Shown here in pieces: positions 41,427 to 49,083 of a DNA stretch of 64,000 bases. This DNA comes from Villigracilis sp900696595 (GTDB taxonomy: Bacteria > Chloroflexota > Anaerolineae > Anaerolineales > Villigracilaceae), in the NCBI GenBank assembly GCA_030263615.1, contig SZPH01000001.1, forward strand, positions 1-64,000, read 5' to 3'. The translations under genes and the position numbers were made by a program. The notes under the pieces were generated by a model that did no database searches, was not told the DNA's origin, and saw only the letters and a program-made list of their open reading frames with translations. Position 1 is the stretch's first letter; every line of letters starts with the position of its first letter.

Positions 41427-42218
41427 TTACAACGCGGCTTTGACGACTCCGCCGTCCACCGCGAGAGCGACTCCGTGAATGTAGGACGCGGCGGGCGAGA
41501 CGAGAAAAGCGGCGGCGTTGGCGAATTCCTGCGGCTGCGCCATGCGCCCCAGGGGAATCTCCGCCGTTTGTTTCGCGGTTTCCTCTTCCGCGCTGGTTTG
41601 GTTGTTCTTTGCGCGGAATGCCATTAACTCTTCCACGCGTTCGGTGAGAGTCCAGCCGGGCAGGATGGCGTTGAAGCGGATTTTCTCCCTTCCGAGATCG
41701 AGCGCGAGAGATTTGGTCAACCCCACCGTCGCCGCCCGCACGCTGTTGGAAAGAATCAGATTTGGCAAAGGCTCTTTGACGGTAAACGACGCGATCGCCA
41801 ACACGCTTGGCGCGGACGATTTTCTCAAATGCGGCAGAGCGGCGCGAATCAGGCGCGCGTGACTCATGAAGGATGTATCAATCGCCCTTTGCCAGTCCGT
41901 TTCGTCGAACGATTCAAAAGGACCGGCGGGAGGTCCGCCCGCGTTGGTGATGAGGATGTCGAGTCCGCCGAGAGAATCCGCAGCGGATTGAATCAATTGA
42001 TTCGCGGTCGAAGCGCCGCTCACGTCTCCGACCAGACCGTAAGCCCGCGCGCCGGTTTCTTTGGTTATCTTCTCCGCCGCCGCAGACGCCTTTTTTTCAT
42101 CCCGGCTGTTTACGGCGACGCGGCATCCTTCGCGGGCGAGGGTCAATGCGGTTGCGAAACCGAGTCCGCGTGAAGACCCGGCGATGAAGGCGCGTTTATC
42201 TTTGAGGTGTAGGTCCAT
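41427..42218 (-). CDS. Short-chain dehydrogenase/reductase with atypical active site
   Basis: 263 residues from ATG 42218 (AAGGAG site; the longer reading is repeat-derived). The NADP-binding Rossmann start AFIAGSSRGLGFATA, the ITNAGGPPAGPFES segment and the C-terminal FLVSPAASYIHGVALAVDGG are typical of FabG-like SDRs. The usual catalytic YxxxK is replaced: where it belongs the sequence is NLILSNSVRAA. Some SDR groups share this SN..R form, but ordinary reductase chemistry cannot be assumed. Substrate unknown. Confidence 0.88.
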   Translation of the reverse strand: MDLHLKDKRAFIAGSSRGLGFATALTLAREGCRVAVNSRDEKKASAAAEKITKETGARAYGLVGDVSGASTANQLIQSAADSLGGLDILITNAGGPPAGPFESFDETDWQRAIDTSFMSHARLIRAALPHLRKSSAPSVLAIASFTVKEPLPNLILSNSVRAATVGLTKSLALDLGREKIRFNAILPGWTLTERVEELMAFRAKNNQTSAEEETAKQTAEIPLGRMAQPQEFANAAAFLVSPAASYIHGVALAVDGGVVKAAL

Positions 42219-42320
42219 GACGGCTCCTTGGGGTGTAAATAAGCAGACATGTAGGCATGTGAACAAGGTGACAAGTAAATATGTAGCGACATGGCGATCT
42301 GTATACCTGTATATCTTCTC

Positions 42321-42605
42321 TCAACCGACAACTTCAATCCTGCTGTCCCACACATCTCCATGCGTCCAGTTTGCTTCCGCCCATTTTTCAACTGCTTGAA
42401 GCGCGGATCGCAGAAAGGCGGGGTCGTTCCCGATCATGACGCAGGCGATGCGCGCCTCCTCCCATTTGTCGTGAAAATCCATTTCGGCGACCGAGACGTT
42501 GAATTCGCGATGCAGGCGCGACATGAAAGGTTTGATCCGCCCGCGTTTTTCCTTGAGAGAGGCGCAAAGCGGCAGGCGAAGATGCAGGGAAAGCGTGGCA
42601 AGCAT
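42321..42605 (-). CDS. DUF503 family protein
   Basis: 94 residues from ATG 42605, 4 bp after the FemAB-like gene stop. LATLSLHLRLPLCASLKEKRG at the N-terminus and REFNVSVAEMDFHDKWEEARIA are typical of the small DUF503 family, a ferredoxin-like fold seen in many bacteria, often beside rbfA/infB. Here it lies downstream of polysaccharide genes. Function unknown. Confidence 0.9.
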   Translation of the reverse strand: MLATLSLHLRLPLCASLKEKRGRIKPFMSRLHREFNVSVAEMDFHDKWEEARIACVMIGNDPAFLRSALQAVEKWAEANWTHGDVWDSRIEVVG

Positions 42606-42609
42606 TGGA

Positions 42610-43632
42610 TTAGACCAGTCCGCGGATGATGTAAGGTCCGAGCGGGCGGACGATGAATTTGGGCAGTCGTTTCCACATCGTAATCGCAAATTGAAATTTT
42701 GGATTCTTCTGATTCAGCGAGGGCAGTTCGCGCCCGGGGGCGAGCCAATACCAGTAGGCGAGCGCTTTTTTTTCCGGCGCCCATTTGGATTTGAACGAGT
42801 CGTTGCCCGAGCCGATCAGGCTGCGTCCGAGATCGAAGGTTGTAAATCCCTTTTCGATTGCTTCGAGAATTACCGACCAATACAGAAATTCGCCCGCATG
42901 GGAAGACCGCGCAAAGCGCAGGACGTTGGCGTGCAGGTTGAAAATAGTTTTACCTTGATGGATGAAAACCCCGCCGCCGGCGATTCGCCCCCGCGCATCG
43001 TACGCGACCGCAAACTGGAGCGTGTTTCCCAGGCTGATCGCCATCTGACGCAGGTAACGCTTCGCGTGATAGGGCGATCCGAGTTCGTGCATGGAAAGCG
43101 CGATGGCTTCGTAGGCGTCGTCCAGCAGGTCGAGACGACCGAAGCGGACGGTGAATCCCTTTTTGAGGGATTTGCGGATGTGGTTGCGGTGGTCGGATGA
43201 AAATTTTTTGAGCAAGTCGTCCGGGTTGGCGGATAAATGTATCAGATAAGTGAAATATACGGGGTGTTCGACCCAGCCGTCGGGCGGGGGGGAGGCGGTA
43301 TCGTCGAATCGAAGCGAGACGTATTCGGCGGCGATCTCCTTTGCGAGGCGATGGGCTTCATCCAACAATAAATCGCGGGCTTGATGATTTTCGTAAACGA
43401 ATCCGCCGTAACTGCCGAAGGGCGCGGCGGCAAGGTAATGACCGAAGACAGGATGCCTGACCTCGAGCAGGGAAAGCGCGCCAAGCGGACGGCCGTTTTC
43501 GAGCGCGACAAAACGATGGACGGGATGACCGTAGATGTCGTGAACGAAGTTCATCCACGAATCCAGTCCGACGTAACTGAGACCCGCTTTGAGCGCGGGA
43601 ATTTCGAGAGCGTTGACCCGTTGAATGTTCAT
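42610..43632 (-). CDS. FemAB-like GNAT-fold acyltransferase
   Basis: 340 residues. Two GNAT-like halves with the FemAB-type segment FSSDHRNHIRKSLKKGFTVRFG and GGGVFIHQGKTIFNLHANV; LGRSLIGSGNDSFKSKWAPEK near the end matches acetyltransferase_6/FemAB proteins that sit in exopolysaccharide loci. It may add an amino-acyl or acyl group to a cell-surface glycan. Its start overlaps the deacetylase stop (ATGA), so the two act together. Confidence 0.85.
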   Translation of the reverse strand: MNIQRVNALEIPALKAGLSYVGLDSWMNFVHDIYGHPVHRFVALENGRPLGALSLLEVRHPVFGHYLAAAPFGSYGGFVYENHQARDLLLDEAHRLAKEIAAEYVSLRFDDTASPPPDGWVEHPVYFTYLIHLSANPDDLLKKFSSDHRNHIRKSLKKGFTVRFGRLDLLDDAYEAIALSMHELGSPYHAKRYLRQMAISLGNTLQFAVAYDARGRIAGGGVFIHQGKTIFNLHANVLRFARSSHAGEFLYWSVILEAIEKGFTTFDLGRSLIGSGNDSFKSKWAPEKKALAYWYWLAPGRELPSLNQKNPKFQFAITMWKRLPKFIVRPLGPYIIRGLV

Positions 43633-44459
43633 AACTCTTCGACGTACTCCTGGATTGTGGACGTGGGAAAATTTTTAAGGAGCTCTTTCAGAAATTTGGA
43701 TTTATTTAATGTGAAAGGGAAAAGCAGTGGATGATGAAACATGTCCATGAAGAAGTTTCGAGGGTAGCCATTGGGCGTGACGATCTCGTAGGGGTGCAAA
43801 AAAATGACCGGGCTTCTGCCCGCTTTGAGTTCACGTTCGATGATTCGGAAGACTGTTTTACGAAACAACCCGATGGTGAAACTCGACCCGTAGGGGAATT
43901 CGCCGCCTGCGACAAGCTTGAGATTCATGTAACGCGGGGCGGTGAATTCGGTCGGGTGTTTGAACAGCGGCAGTGTGCTGACGGGAATTTCCCACACGCC
44001 GCTCTTACTGATTGCGACCCCAGCCGGGGCGTATTGCGATGAACTATAAGCGAAGTTGTGTTTTGCCAGCAGCGGATAAACTTCTTCGACGGTGTTGATC
44101 ATCGGGGCGCGATAGCCGCGCACGTTGTATTTTTGAATCCAATCGGATGAGGCGGTCAGGTCTTTTTCGATTTCCTTTACGTCGGTCAGTTTGCGGTGAA
44201 CGTGGCAGTGAAAGCCGACCTCATGACCGGCTTTTGAAATTTTTTCCGGCAGTTCGGGATGCCATTCCACCATTTCGCCGACGAGATAGAATGCGGCTTT
44301 CGAATCGCCAAGGATTTCAAGGATGGGGTCGAGCGCCTTGAGCGATTGATCGTCGTCGAGTCGGCGGCGCGTTTCGGAGGGCAGAAAATCGTAACGCCGC
44401 GAAGGCGCGAACCAGGATTCGTAGTCAATTGTGACGAGTAGACGCGGAGAGGGAGTCAT
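43629..44459 (-). CDS. Polysaccharide deacetylase (NodB homology domain)
   Basis: 276 residues from ATG 44459; the longer reading encodes SYSLSYSLS, the product of a repeat. The NodB landmarks are TIDYESWF (Asp), GHEVGFHCHVHR (metal His pair), and RGYRAPM. A C-terminal HPYEI segment fits the DUF3473-type extension found in exopolysaccharide-linked deacetylases. It removes N-acetyl groups from a glycan or polymer precursor. Same operon as the FemAB-like gene, overlapping by 4 bp. Confidence 0.9.
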   Translation of the reverse strand: MTPSPRLLVTIDYESWFAPSRRYDFLPSETRRRLDDDQSLKALDPILEILGDSKAAFYLVGEMVEWHPELPEKISKAGHEVGFHCHVHRKLTDVKEIEKDLTASSDWIQKYNVRGYRAPMINTVEEVYPLLAKHNFAYSSSQYAPAGVAISKSGVWEIPVSTLPLFKHPTEFTAPRYMNLKLVAGGEFPYGSSFTIGLFRKTVFRIIERELKAGRSPVIFLHPYEIVTPNGYPRNFFMDMFHHPLLFPFTLNKSKFLKELLKNFPTSTIQEYVEEL

Positions 44460-44477
44460 GGCGCGAGGATTATAGCA

Positions 44478-44527
44478 GTAGGACAAACTGTAGGACAAAC
44501 TGTAGGACAAACTTAAGTTTGTCCTAC
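44478..44527. repeat. Palindromic repeat, family B, with tandem units
   Basis: Three GTAGGACAAACT-type units in a row lead into the palindrome GTAGGACAAAC-TTAA-GTTTGTCCTAC. It ends 2 bp before the TAA of the transferase gene at 44530. Confidence 0.85.
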
Positions 44528-44529
44528 AG

Positions 44530-46218
44530 TTACGGAACCTGTTTGACGACGCAAAACACCGCGCCCAGCCGCGAGACTTCGATTACGGCTGGTTGATCGC
44601 GCAGGAATTTGAGGTCTTCGTTGGAGCGCGTGTTGACCAGATAGTAATCGCCGGATTGTATCTCTTTCCCTTCTGTGCGGAAATCGCGGATGGCGATATC
44701 CGAATCCGCGTAGTAGGCGGCGATATACGGTTCTCGGCGGACGAAGAGTTGCGCGCCTGGTTCTGCAAGTTGATTCAAGTCGAGGACGGATTCGCGGTAG
44801 CAAGTCAGCCAGTATTCGGTTTCGTAATTGCGGAACGCGCCGCCCACGCCGCCCGCGAAGGAATTGTAGTACGCGTACTGATAGGGATGGAGTTGTACGA
44901 GGGGGATGATCCCAAACGCGAGAACGCAAAGCGCGAAAGCCAGTTTCCAACGCTGTGTGGAGTCTGTGTTCTTATACGGCGACTGGCGTTCCGGGCGCAG
45001 CGCGTAGCCGGCGTTCTCTAACGCCGACGAAAGAGTTCGGGGCTTTTGCAAGCGTTGTTCCAGCCAATCGAAGAGGAACTCGAAGGCGAAACCGACGAAG
45101 ATGAACAACGGCGGCAGGATGAAAAGAAAATGACGGTAGCCGTCGTACATGGCGGGGCGGCGCAGGAGAATGTAGGCGACGGGGACGGCAAACCAGGCGA
45201 GGAGTATGGCAAGGGTCAGGCGCTGTTTGCTATTCGAGTTCCAAAGCGAACGCAAAACGCCGAACGCAATCAGGAAGTAGGTCGGTTCGGTGAGGGTGTA
45301 GGCGAGCAGGACGGGGAAGTAGCGGCGCGGGACCTCTCCGGCTTGATAGTTATGCCCGGCGAATAATACGTTGAGTTGAGTCGGGTTGTCGGACATGAAG
45401 ACGAAAACTTCGACGAATTTTTTCAACGGGTCCAGCCAAAGGTAGGGCCATGTGGCAAACATGATGACGAGAGACAAAACTGCGTATAGCCAGATTAGGG
45501 GATATTTGAAAATATCGCGGAGTTTGACGCCTTGAACGAGCGCGTAAAGCGCGACTAAAATCCCTGCGAAGGGGGCGAGGATGCGGATGGATGTGGCAAT
45601 GCCGAGGAAGAAGGATGCAAGGAGGAGATTGGTAACTGGTAACTTGCCCTGAGCAACGCCGAAAGGTTGGTAAATTGGCAGATTGATTGATTGGAGATTG
45701 GCTTTCCAAGCGTCAATCATCTCGAAGCCAAAAACGATGGAGCCGAGGAAGAAGGTCAGGAAGGGGATGTCTTTGGGATTGATGAAGGCGTGTCCCCAGA
45801 GGAGCGGCTGAAAGGCGAATAGCGCGGCGGCGGCGAGGGCAGACTCCTTCTTCATCCATTTTGAGGCGAGGCGATAGAGGAGATAAACGCCGAGGGTGAA
45901 GGTCAAAAAGTTAACCAGGTGCCAGGCTGAGGCGGAGTCCAATCCCAGCGGTTTCAGAAAAGAGAGCAAGGGCAAGGCGACGAGAAGATAGGCGGGACCG
46001 CGATTGGCGTGGTCGGAACCGGATGAGCCGAAGGACTGCGCGACATCGAATTCGCCGCTAACCCAGTTGGACGGGGTGTAGGCGTACTTGAGCGCTTCGC
46101 CGTAATCGTAGAAAAGCGGTTCGTCCCAGGCGAGACCGTAGGAACGAAACGTCGTCAACCCGATGATGAGGTTGGCGACGAGGAGTATCAGGATGGGATG
46201 TTGGCGGAGTTTTTGCAT
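44530..46218 (-). CDS. ArnT/GT39-like membrane glycosyltransferase
   Basis: 562 residues with about ten to twelve membrane helices. The first extracytoplasmic loop holds GLAWDEPLFYDYGEAL, the acidic motif of GT39/ArnT-type lipid-dependent transferases, and HANRGPAYLLVALPLLSF follows. It would move a sugar from a polyprenyl phosphate carrier to an acceptor outside. Two in-frame inserts look repeat-derived: NLQSINLPIYQPFGVAQGKLP (low complexity, about 45626-45712) and ALENAGYALRPERQSPYKN (about 44966-45030). Confidence 0.85.
   Translation of the reverse strand: MQKLRQHPILILLVANLIIGLTTFRSYGLAWDEPLFYDYGEALKYAYTPSNWVSGEFDVAQSFGSSGSDHANRGPAYLLVALPLLSFLKPLGLDSASAWHLVNFLTFTLGVYLLYRLASKWMKKESALAAAALFAFQPLLWGHAFINPKDIPFLTFFLGSIVFGFEMIDAWKANLQSINLPIYQPFGVAQGKLPVTNLLLASFFLGIATSIRILAPFAGILVALYALVQGVKLRDIFKYPLIWLYAVLSLVIMFATWPYLWLDPLKKFVEVFVFMSDNPTQLNVLFAGHNYQAGEVPRRYFPVLLAYTLTEPTYFLIAFGVLRSLWNSNSKQRLTLAILLAWFAVPVAYILLRRPAMYDGYRHFLFILPPLFIFVGFAFEFLFDWLEQRLQKPRTLSSALENAGYALRPERQSPYKNTDSTQRWKLAFALCVLAFGIIPLVQLHPYQYAYYNSFAGGVGGAFRNYETEYWLTCYRESVLDLNQLAEPGAQLFVRREPYIAAYYADSDIAIRDFRTEGKEIQSGDYYLVNTRSNEDLKFLRDQPAVIEVSRLGAVFCVVKQVP
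44966..45030. repeat. In-frame repeat insert in the membrane transferase gene
   Basis: GTTCTTATACGGCGACTGGC and GGCGTTCTCTAACGCC flank a GC-rich stretch; read in frame as ENAGYALRPERQSPYKN. It resembles the intergenic repeat at 39460-39512 and lies in a polar loop just before a membrane helix. Confidence 0.55.
45626..45712. repeat. In-frame short tandem repeat insert in the membrane transferase gene
   Basis: GATTGGTAACTGGTAACTTG, then CCCTGAGCAACGCCGAAAGG, then TTGGTAAATTGGCAGATTGA units. It combines heptamer-type repeats with a CTGAGC...CGAAAGG core related to those at 4617 and 18888. Confidence 0.65.
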
Positions 46219-46269
46219 GTGAGAGCAGGGGCGATCCGTTCAAACCGGACGGGTCGCCCCTGCGGCGCG

Positions 46270-46734
46270 TTATTTATTCGCAATGCGCCGTTCCTGGCGC
46301 AGTTTGGCTTGGACGTACCGGGCTTTATCCTCGTCGGTTTCGAGATACAGCGGCGGGATGGGCGTGGGGCGCCCTCTCTCGTCCAGCCCGACGTAAACGA
46401 GGTAGGCGGTGTTGGTATGAGTGCGCTCGCCGGTGATGGGGTTTTCCGCGATGACCTGCACTTCGGCTTCCATGGACGCATGCCCGGTGTAGGTCACTTC
46501 GGCTGTGAGGATGACGAGGTCGCCGATCTTGATCGGTTCGCGGAAGACAAACGAGTCCACGGCGACGGTGACGACGCGCGTCTGGGCGTGGCGCATACAG
46601 GCGAGCGCTCCCGCTTCGTCCACGAGTTTCATGATCCAGCCGCCGTGAACGTTGCCGTAGTTGTTGGCGTGTTCGGGCTGCATCAGTTGCGAGAGGTGTA
46701 CGCGCGAGGCGCGGGATGTTTTTTGATGAGTCAT
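46270..46734 (-). CDS. Acyl-CoA thioesterase (hotdog fold, YciA/BACH type)
   Basis: 154 residues. NNYGNVHGGWIMKLVDEAGALA carries the hotdog active-site region with Asp, and VDSFVFREPIKIGDLVILTAEV follows as in acyl-CoA hydrolases. It cleaves acyl-CoA thioesters in the cytosol. It begins 4 bp after the stop of the small protein at 46739-47113. The C-terminal tail KARYVQAKLRQER is helical and common in the family. Confidence 0.93.
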   Translation of the reverse strand: MTHQKTSRASRVHLSQLMQPEHANNYGNVHGGWIMKLVDEAGALACMRHAQTRVVTVAVDSFVFREPIKIGDLVILTAEVTYTGHASMEAEVQVIAENPITGERTHTNTAYLVYVGLDERGRPTPIPPLYLETDEDKARYVQAKLRQERRIANK

Positions 46735-46738
46735 GTGT

Positions 46739-47113
46739 TTAGTCCATGTCTTCCCGGAGTTCGCCGGAGTCGAGGGTGTGAAGTTTTTCCGGCGTTTCCA
46801 TCAATACGTCAACGAGCGAATGGCTGAGTTCGGGCATGAGCGGCGCGAGAGGGACGCTTGCCGGAAGTTGAATTCTGCGCGGGGCAGGCGGGGGATCGAG
46901 CCGCGGCTGCGCCTCGTCCACGGCGCGTTTGGCGACGATGCGCGGGTCGTTGGTCAGCGCGCCGACGAACTCGCCGAGGACGGAATATACTTCGCGTTTG
47001 GGCGTCACAAAGCCGATCCATTCGCCGGCGCGATTGAAGAGATAGGGATATTGCAGGAACGCGTCCGCGTCCCCGTTTGTGTTGTAGATTGGGATTAATG
47101 AAACCTTTGTCAT
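46739..47113 (-). CDS. Small beta-rich protein (4-fold beta flower-like)
   Basis: 124 residues. The N-terminal half has the repeated pattern IYNTNGDADAFLQ, YLFNRAGEWIGFV, EVYSVLGEFVGAL, which resembles the four-fold beta flower proteins. The C-terminal half is Pro-rich and ends in an acidic region. The 5' end is unusual: the MITE-like element copy 2 ends 6 bp before the ATG, so the ribosome site (AAGG) comes from the element's edge. Cotranscribed with the thioesterase. Function unknown. Confidence 0.75.
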   Translation of the reverse strand: MTKVSLIPIYNTNGDADAFLQYPYLFNRAGEWIGFVTPKREVYSVLGEFVGALTNDPRIVAKRAVDEAQPRLDPPPAPRRIQLPASVPLAPLMPELSHSLVDVLMETPEKLHTLDSGELREDMD

Positions 47114-47119
47114 GCCTGC

Positions 47120-47256
47120 CTTAGAGAGTGTTTCTTAAGTCCTTTTTGGACACGGATTATGCGGATTTCACGAATTCTCACGGGAAAAACCTCTTATTAA
47201 ATCCGCGCCAGTCCGCGCAATCCGTCAAATCCGTGTACTTAAGAAACGGCCTCTTA
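47120..47256. repeat. MITE-like element, family C, copy 2
   Basis: 137 bp; left end CTTAGAGAGTGTTTCTTAAG, right end CTTAAGAAACGGCCTCTTA, interior GGACACGGATTATGCGGATT and ATCCGTGTA. Its left end combined with copy 1's right end forms a perfect 20-bp inverted repeat. The right end supplies the TAA stop of the GtrA-like gene. Confidence 0.85.
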
Positions 47257-47718
47257 TGATTCGTCGTCTATATCATTATACGTCCAGTAGCGGTTGACGA
47301 AGAAGTTCCATAACATGACGACGCCGACCGCCGCGGCAAGGGTCAGATTTTTGGCGTAGAACTCGGCGGTGAGATATTCGGTGTGAAAAATGTTTTCGAC
47401 GAGGCGCAGGAGCGGGGGTTCGAGATAGTGCAGGGTGGGAATGCGGATCGCCATGCCTGCGGCGTTGACGAGAAAAAACATGCCCAGCTGATTAAGGATG
47501 GGGCGCGAGCGCGATTCGGGGTAGGTCCAATAGCGGTTCCATGTAAAATTGCTGACGACCGCGCACAGGAAGGAGATTGTCCCGGCGGCGACGAGGGGTA
47601 GGTCGAAGACGCCGTGCGAAAGCAGATTCATCATGCCGAAGTCAATCGCCGCGCCCAGCGCGCCGACCACGGCGAATTTGACGAACCGAATCCTCTCCCG
47701 CGAATCGGTCAGGATCAT
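47254..47718 (-). CDS. GtrA-like membrane protein
   Basis: 154 residues from ATG 47718, which overlaps the upstream epimerase stop (ATGA). Four membrane helices and the family motif IRFVKFAVVGALGAAIDFGMMNLL, plus SNFTWNRYWTYPESR and NFFVNRYWTY, are characteristic of GtrA proteins, which help move lipid-linked sugars across the membrane. It agrees with the linked sugar-nucleotide enzyme and membrane transferase. The stop codon lies in the MITE-like repeat. Confidence 0.92.
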   Translation of the reverse strand: MILTDSRERIRFVKFAVVGALGAAIDFGMMNLLSHGVFDLPLVAAGTISFLCAVVSNFTWNRYWTYPESRSRPILNQLGMFFLVNAAGMAIRIPTLHYLEPPLLRLVENIFHTEYLTAEFYAKNLTLAAAVGVVMLWNFFVNRYWTYNDIDDES

Positions 47719-48674
47719 GCCAGACCCAGTTTTTGTTTGAAGAATGGAATCGTGCGGCGGACGCCTTCCTCCAGTCCAACTTGCGGTTCCCATCCCAAAA
47801 TGGTTTTTGCGCGCGCAATGTCGGGTTGCCTGCGTTGTGGATCTCGCGCGCTGCGGGCGTTTTCCATGTAGGCGATGCCGCCTTTGTTGCCGGAGATGCG
47901 GTTGATCGCCTCGGCGAATTCGAGAATGGTCATTTCGACCGGGTTGCCGATGTTGACCGGCATGTGTTCGCCTGAATACATCAATTTTACGATGCCGTCC
48001 ACCAGGTCGTCTACGTAGCAGAACGAGCGCGTCTGGCTTCCGTTCCCATACACGGTGAGGGGTTGACCGAGCAGCGCCTGCTTGAGCAGGTTTGGCAGGG
48101 CGCGCCCGTCTTCCAAATCCATGCGCGGACCGTAGGTGTTGAAGATGCGCACGATGCCGGTGTTGACACCGTGAAAGCGGTGATATGCCATTGTCAAGGA
48201 CTCGGCAAAACGTTTGGCTTCGTCGTAAACGGCGCGTTCGCCGACCGGGTCCACGTTGCCGGGGTAGGTTTCCGCCTGCGGATGAATCTCCGGGTCGCCG
48301 TAGATTTCGCTGGTCGAAGCGAGGATGAAACGCGAGCCTTCGCGCCGCGCGATGCCGAGGCAGTTGTGGGTTCCCAGCGCGCCCGCTTTCATGGTTTGAA
48401 TGGGCAGGTTGAAGTAGCCCGATTTCGATTGCGGGTTGGGGCTGGCGGGCGAGGCAAAATGCAGGATGGCGTCCACCTTGCCGGGGACGAAGATGTAATT
48501 GGAGACGTCGCGCTTGATGAATTGAAACTTTTCATTTCCCGCAAGATGGGCGATGTTGTCGGGGCTGCCGGTGATGAAATTGTCCATGCCGATGATTTCG
48601 TGACCCTCGGCAAGCAGGCGGTCGCAAAGGTGGGAGCCGAGAAAACCGGCGGCGCCCGTGAGTAAAATTCGCAT
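47715..48674 (-). CDS. NAD-dependent epimerase/dehydratase, UDP-glucuronate decarboxylase-like
   Basis: 319 residues. Rossmann start LLTGAAGFLGSHLCDRLL, LASTSEIYGDPE with the catalytic Ser/Thr, GERAVYDEAKRFAE with the YxxxK pair, and RIFNTYGPRMDLEDGRALPN are all typical of UDP-xylose synthases. It likely turns UDP-glucuronate into UDP-xylose for surface glycan; UDP-glucose epimerase is the alternative. First gene of the GtrA pair. Confidence 0.9.
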   Translation of the reverse strand: MRILLTGAAGFLGSHLCDRLLAEGHEIIGMDNFITGSPDNIAHLAGNEKFQFIKRDVSNYIFVPGKVDAILHFASPASPNPQSKSGYFNLPIQTMKAGALGTHNCLGIARREGSRFILASTSEIYGDPEIHPQAETYPGNVDPVGERAVYDEAKRFAESLTMAYHRFHGVNTGIVRIFNTYGPRMDLEDGRALPNLLKQALLGQPLTVYGNGSQTRSFCYVDDLVDGIVKLMYSGEHMPVNIGNPVEMTILEFAEAINRISGNKGGIAYMENARSARDPQRRQPDIARAKTILGWEPQVGLEEGVRRTIPFFKQKLGLA

Positions 48675-48989
48675 TGGTTGATACCTCTTTGTAGTATTAC
48701 TGATATGAAAAAAGGTTTGCCGCAGACCTGGCGCCTAATTTTTGTCCAAACTAGGCTGCATTTCATCGTCACCAAGTTCTGGACACGGCTTTCTCGGATT
48801 TCACGGACGAACACGGAAAAACCCAGGAAAAAATCCTCAAAATCCGTGCGTTCCGTGTAGTCCGTGTACGAAAGGGTTTTTTATTCAGCCCATCGCGCGA
48901 TGACTTGTCGGTTATTTTGGGCGAAATTTAGGTGTCGGGTCTTTTTTGTCCTTTGGGGTGAAACCCTTTCATGAATGCTCTGTGAAACC
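48675..48989. other. Gene-free intergenic stretch with repeat debris
   Basis: No convincing coding sequence. The stretch holds a truncated MITE-like copy (48776-48869) and flanking sequence without recognisable motifs. It leads into repeat family A at 48990. Confidence 0.6.
48776..48869. repeat. MITE-like element, family C, truncated copy 3
   Basis: GGACACGGCTTTCTCGGATT, TTTCACGGACGAACACGG and CCGTGTAGTCCGTGTACG match the interior of copies 1 and 2; the CTTAAGAAAC ends are missing. Confidence 0.7.
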
Positions 48990-49083
48990 TGCGCCAGTCG
49001 CGAAGATTTTGCGCAGTACAACAAACTTCAGTTTGTCCCCGCGCAAAGCGCAAACTGAAGTTTGCGGCACGTCCGCGCTATGG
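48990..49083. repeat. Dispersed palindromic repeat, family A, copy 2
   Basis: GTCGCGAAGATTTTGCGC leads into arms CAAACTTCAGTTTG and GCAAACTGAAGTTTGC and the end CCGCGCTATGG. The adjoining gene stops 1 bp beyond the element with TAA, just before the element's TAG. Confidence 0.85.
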
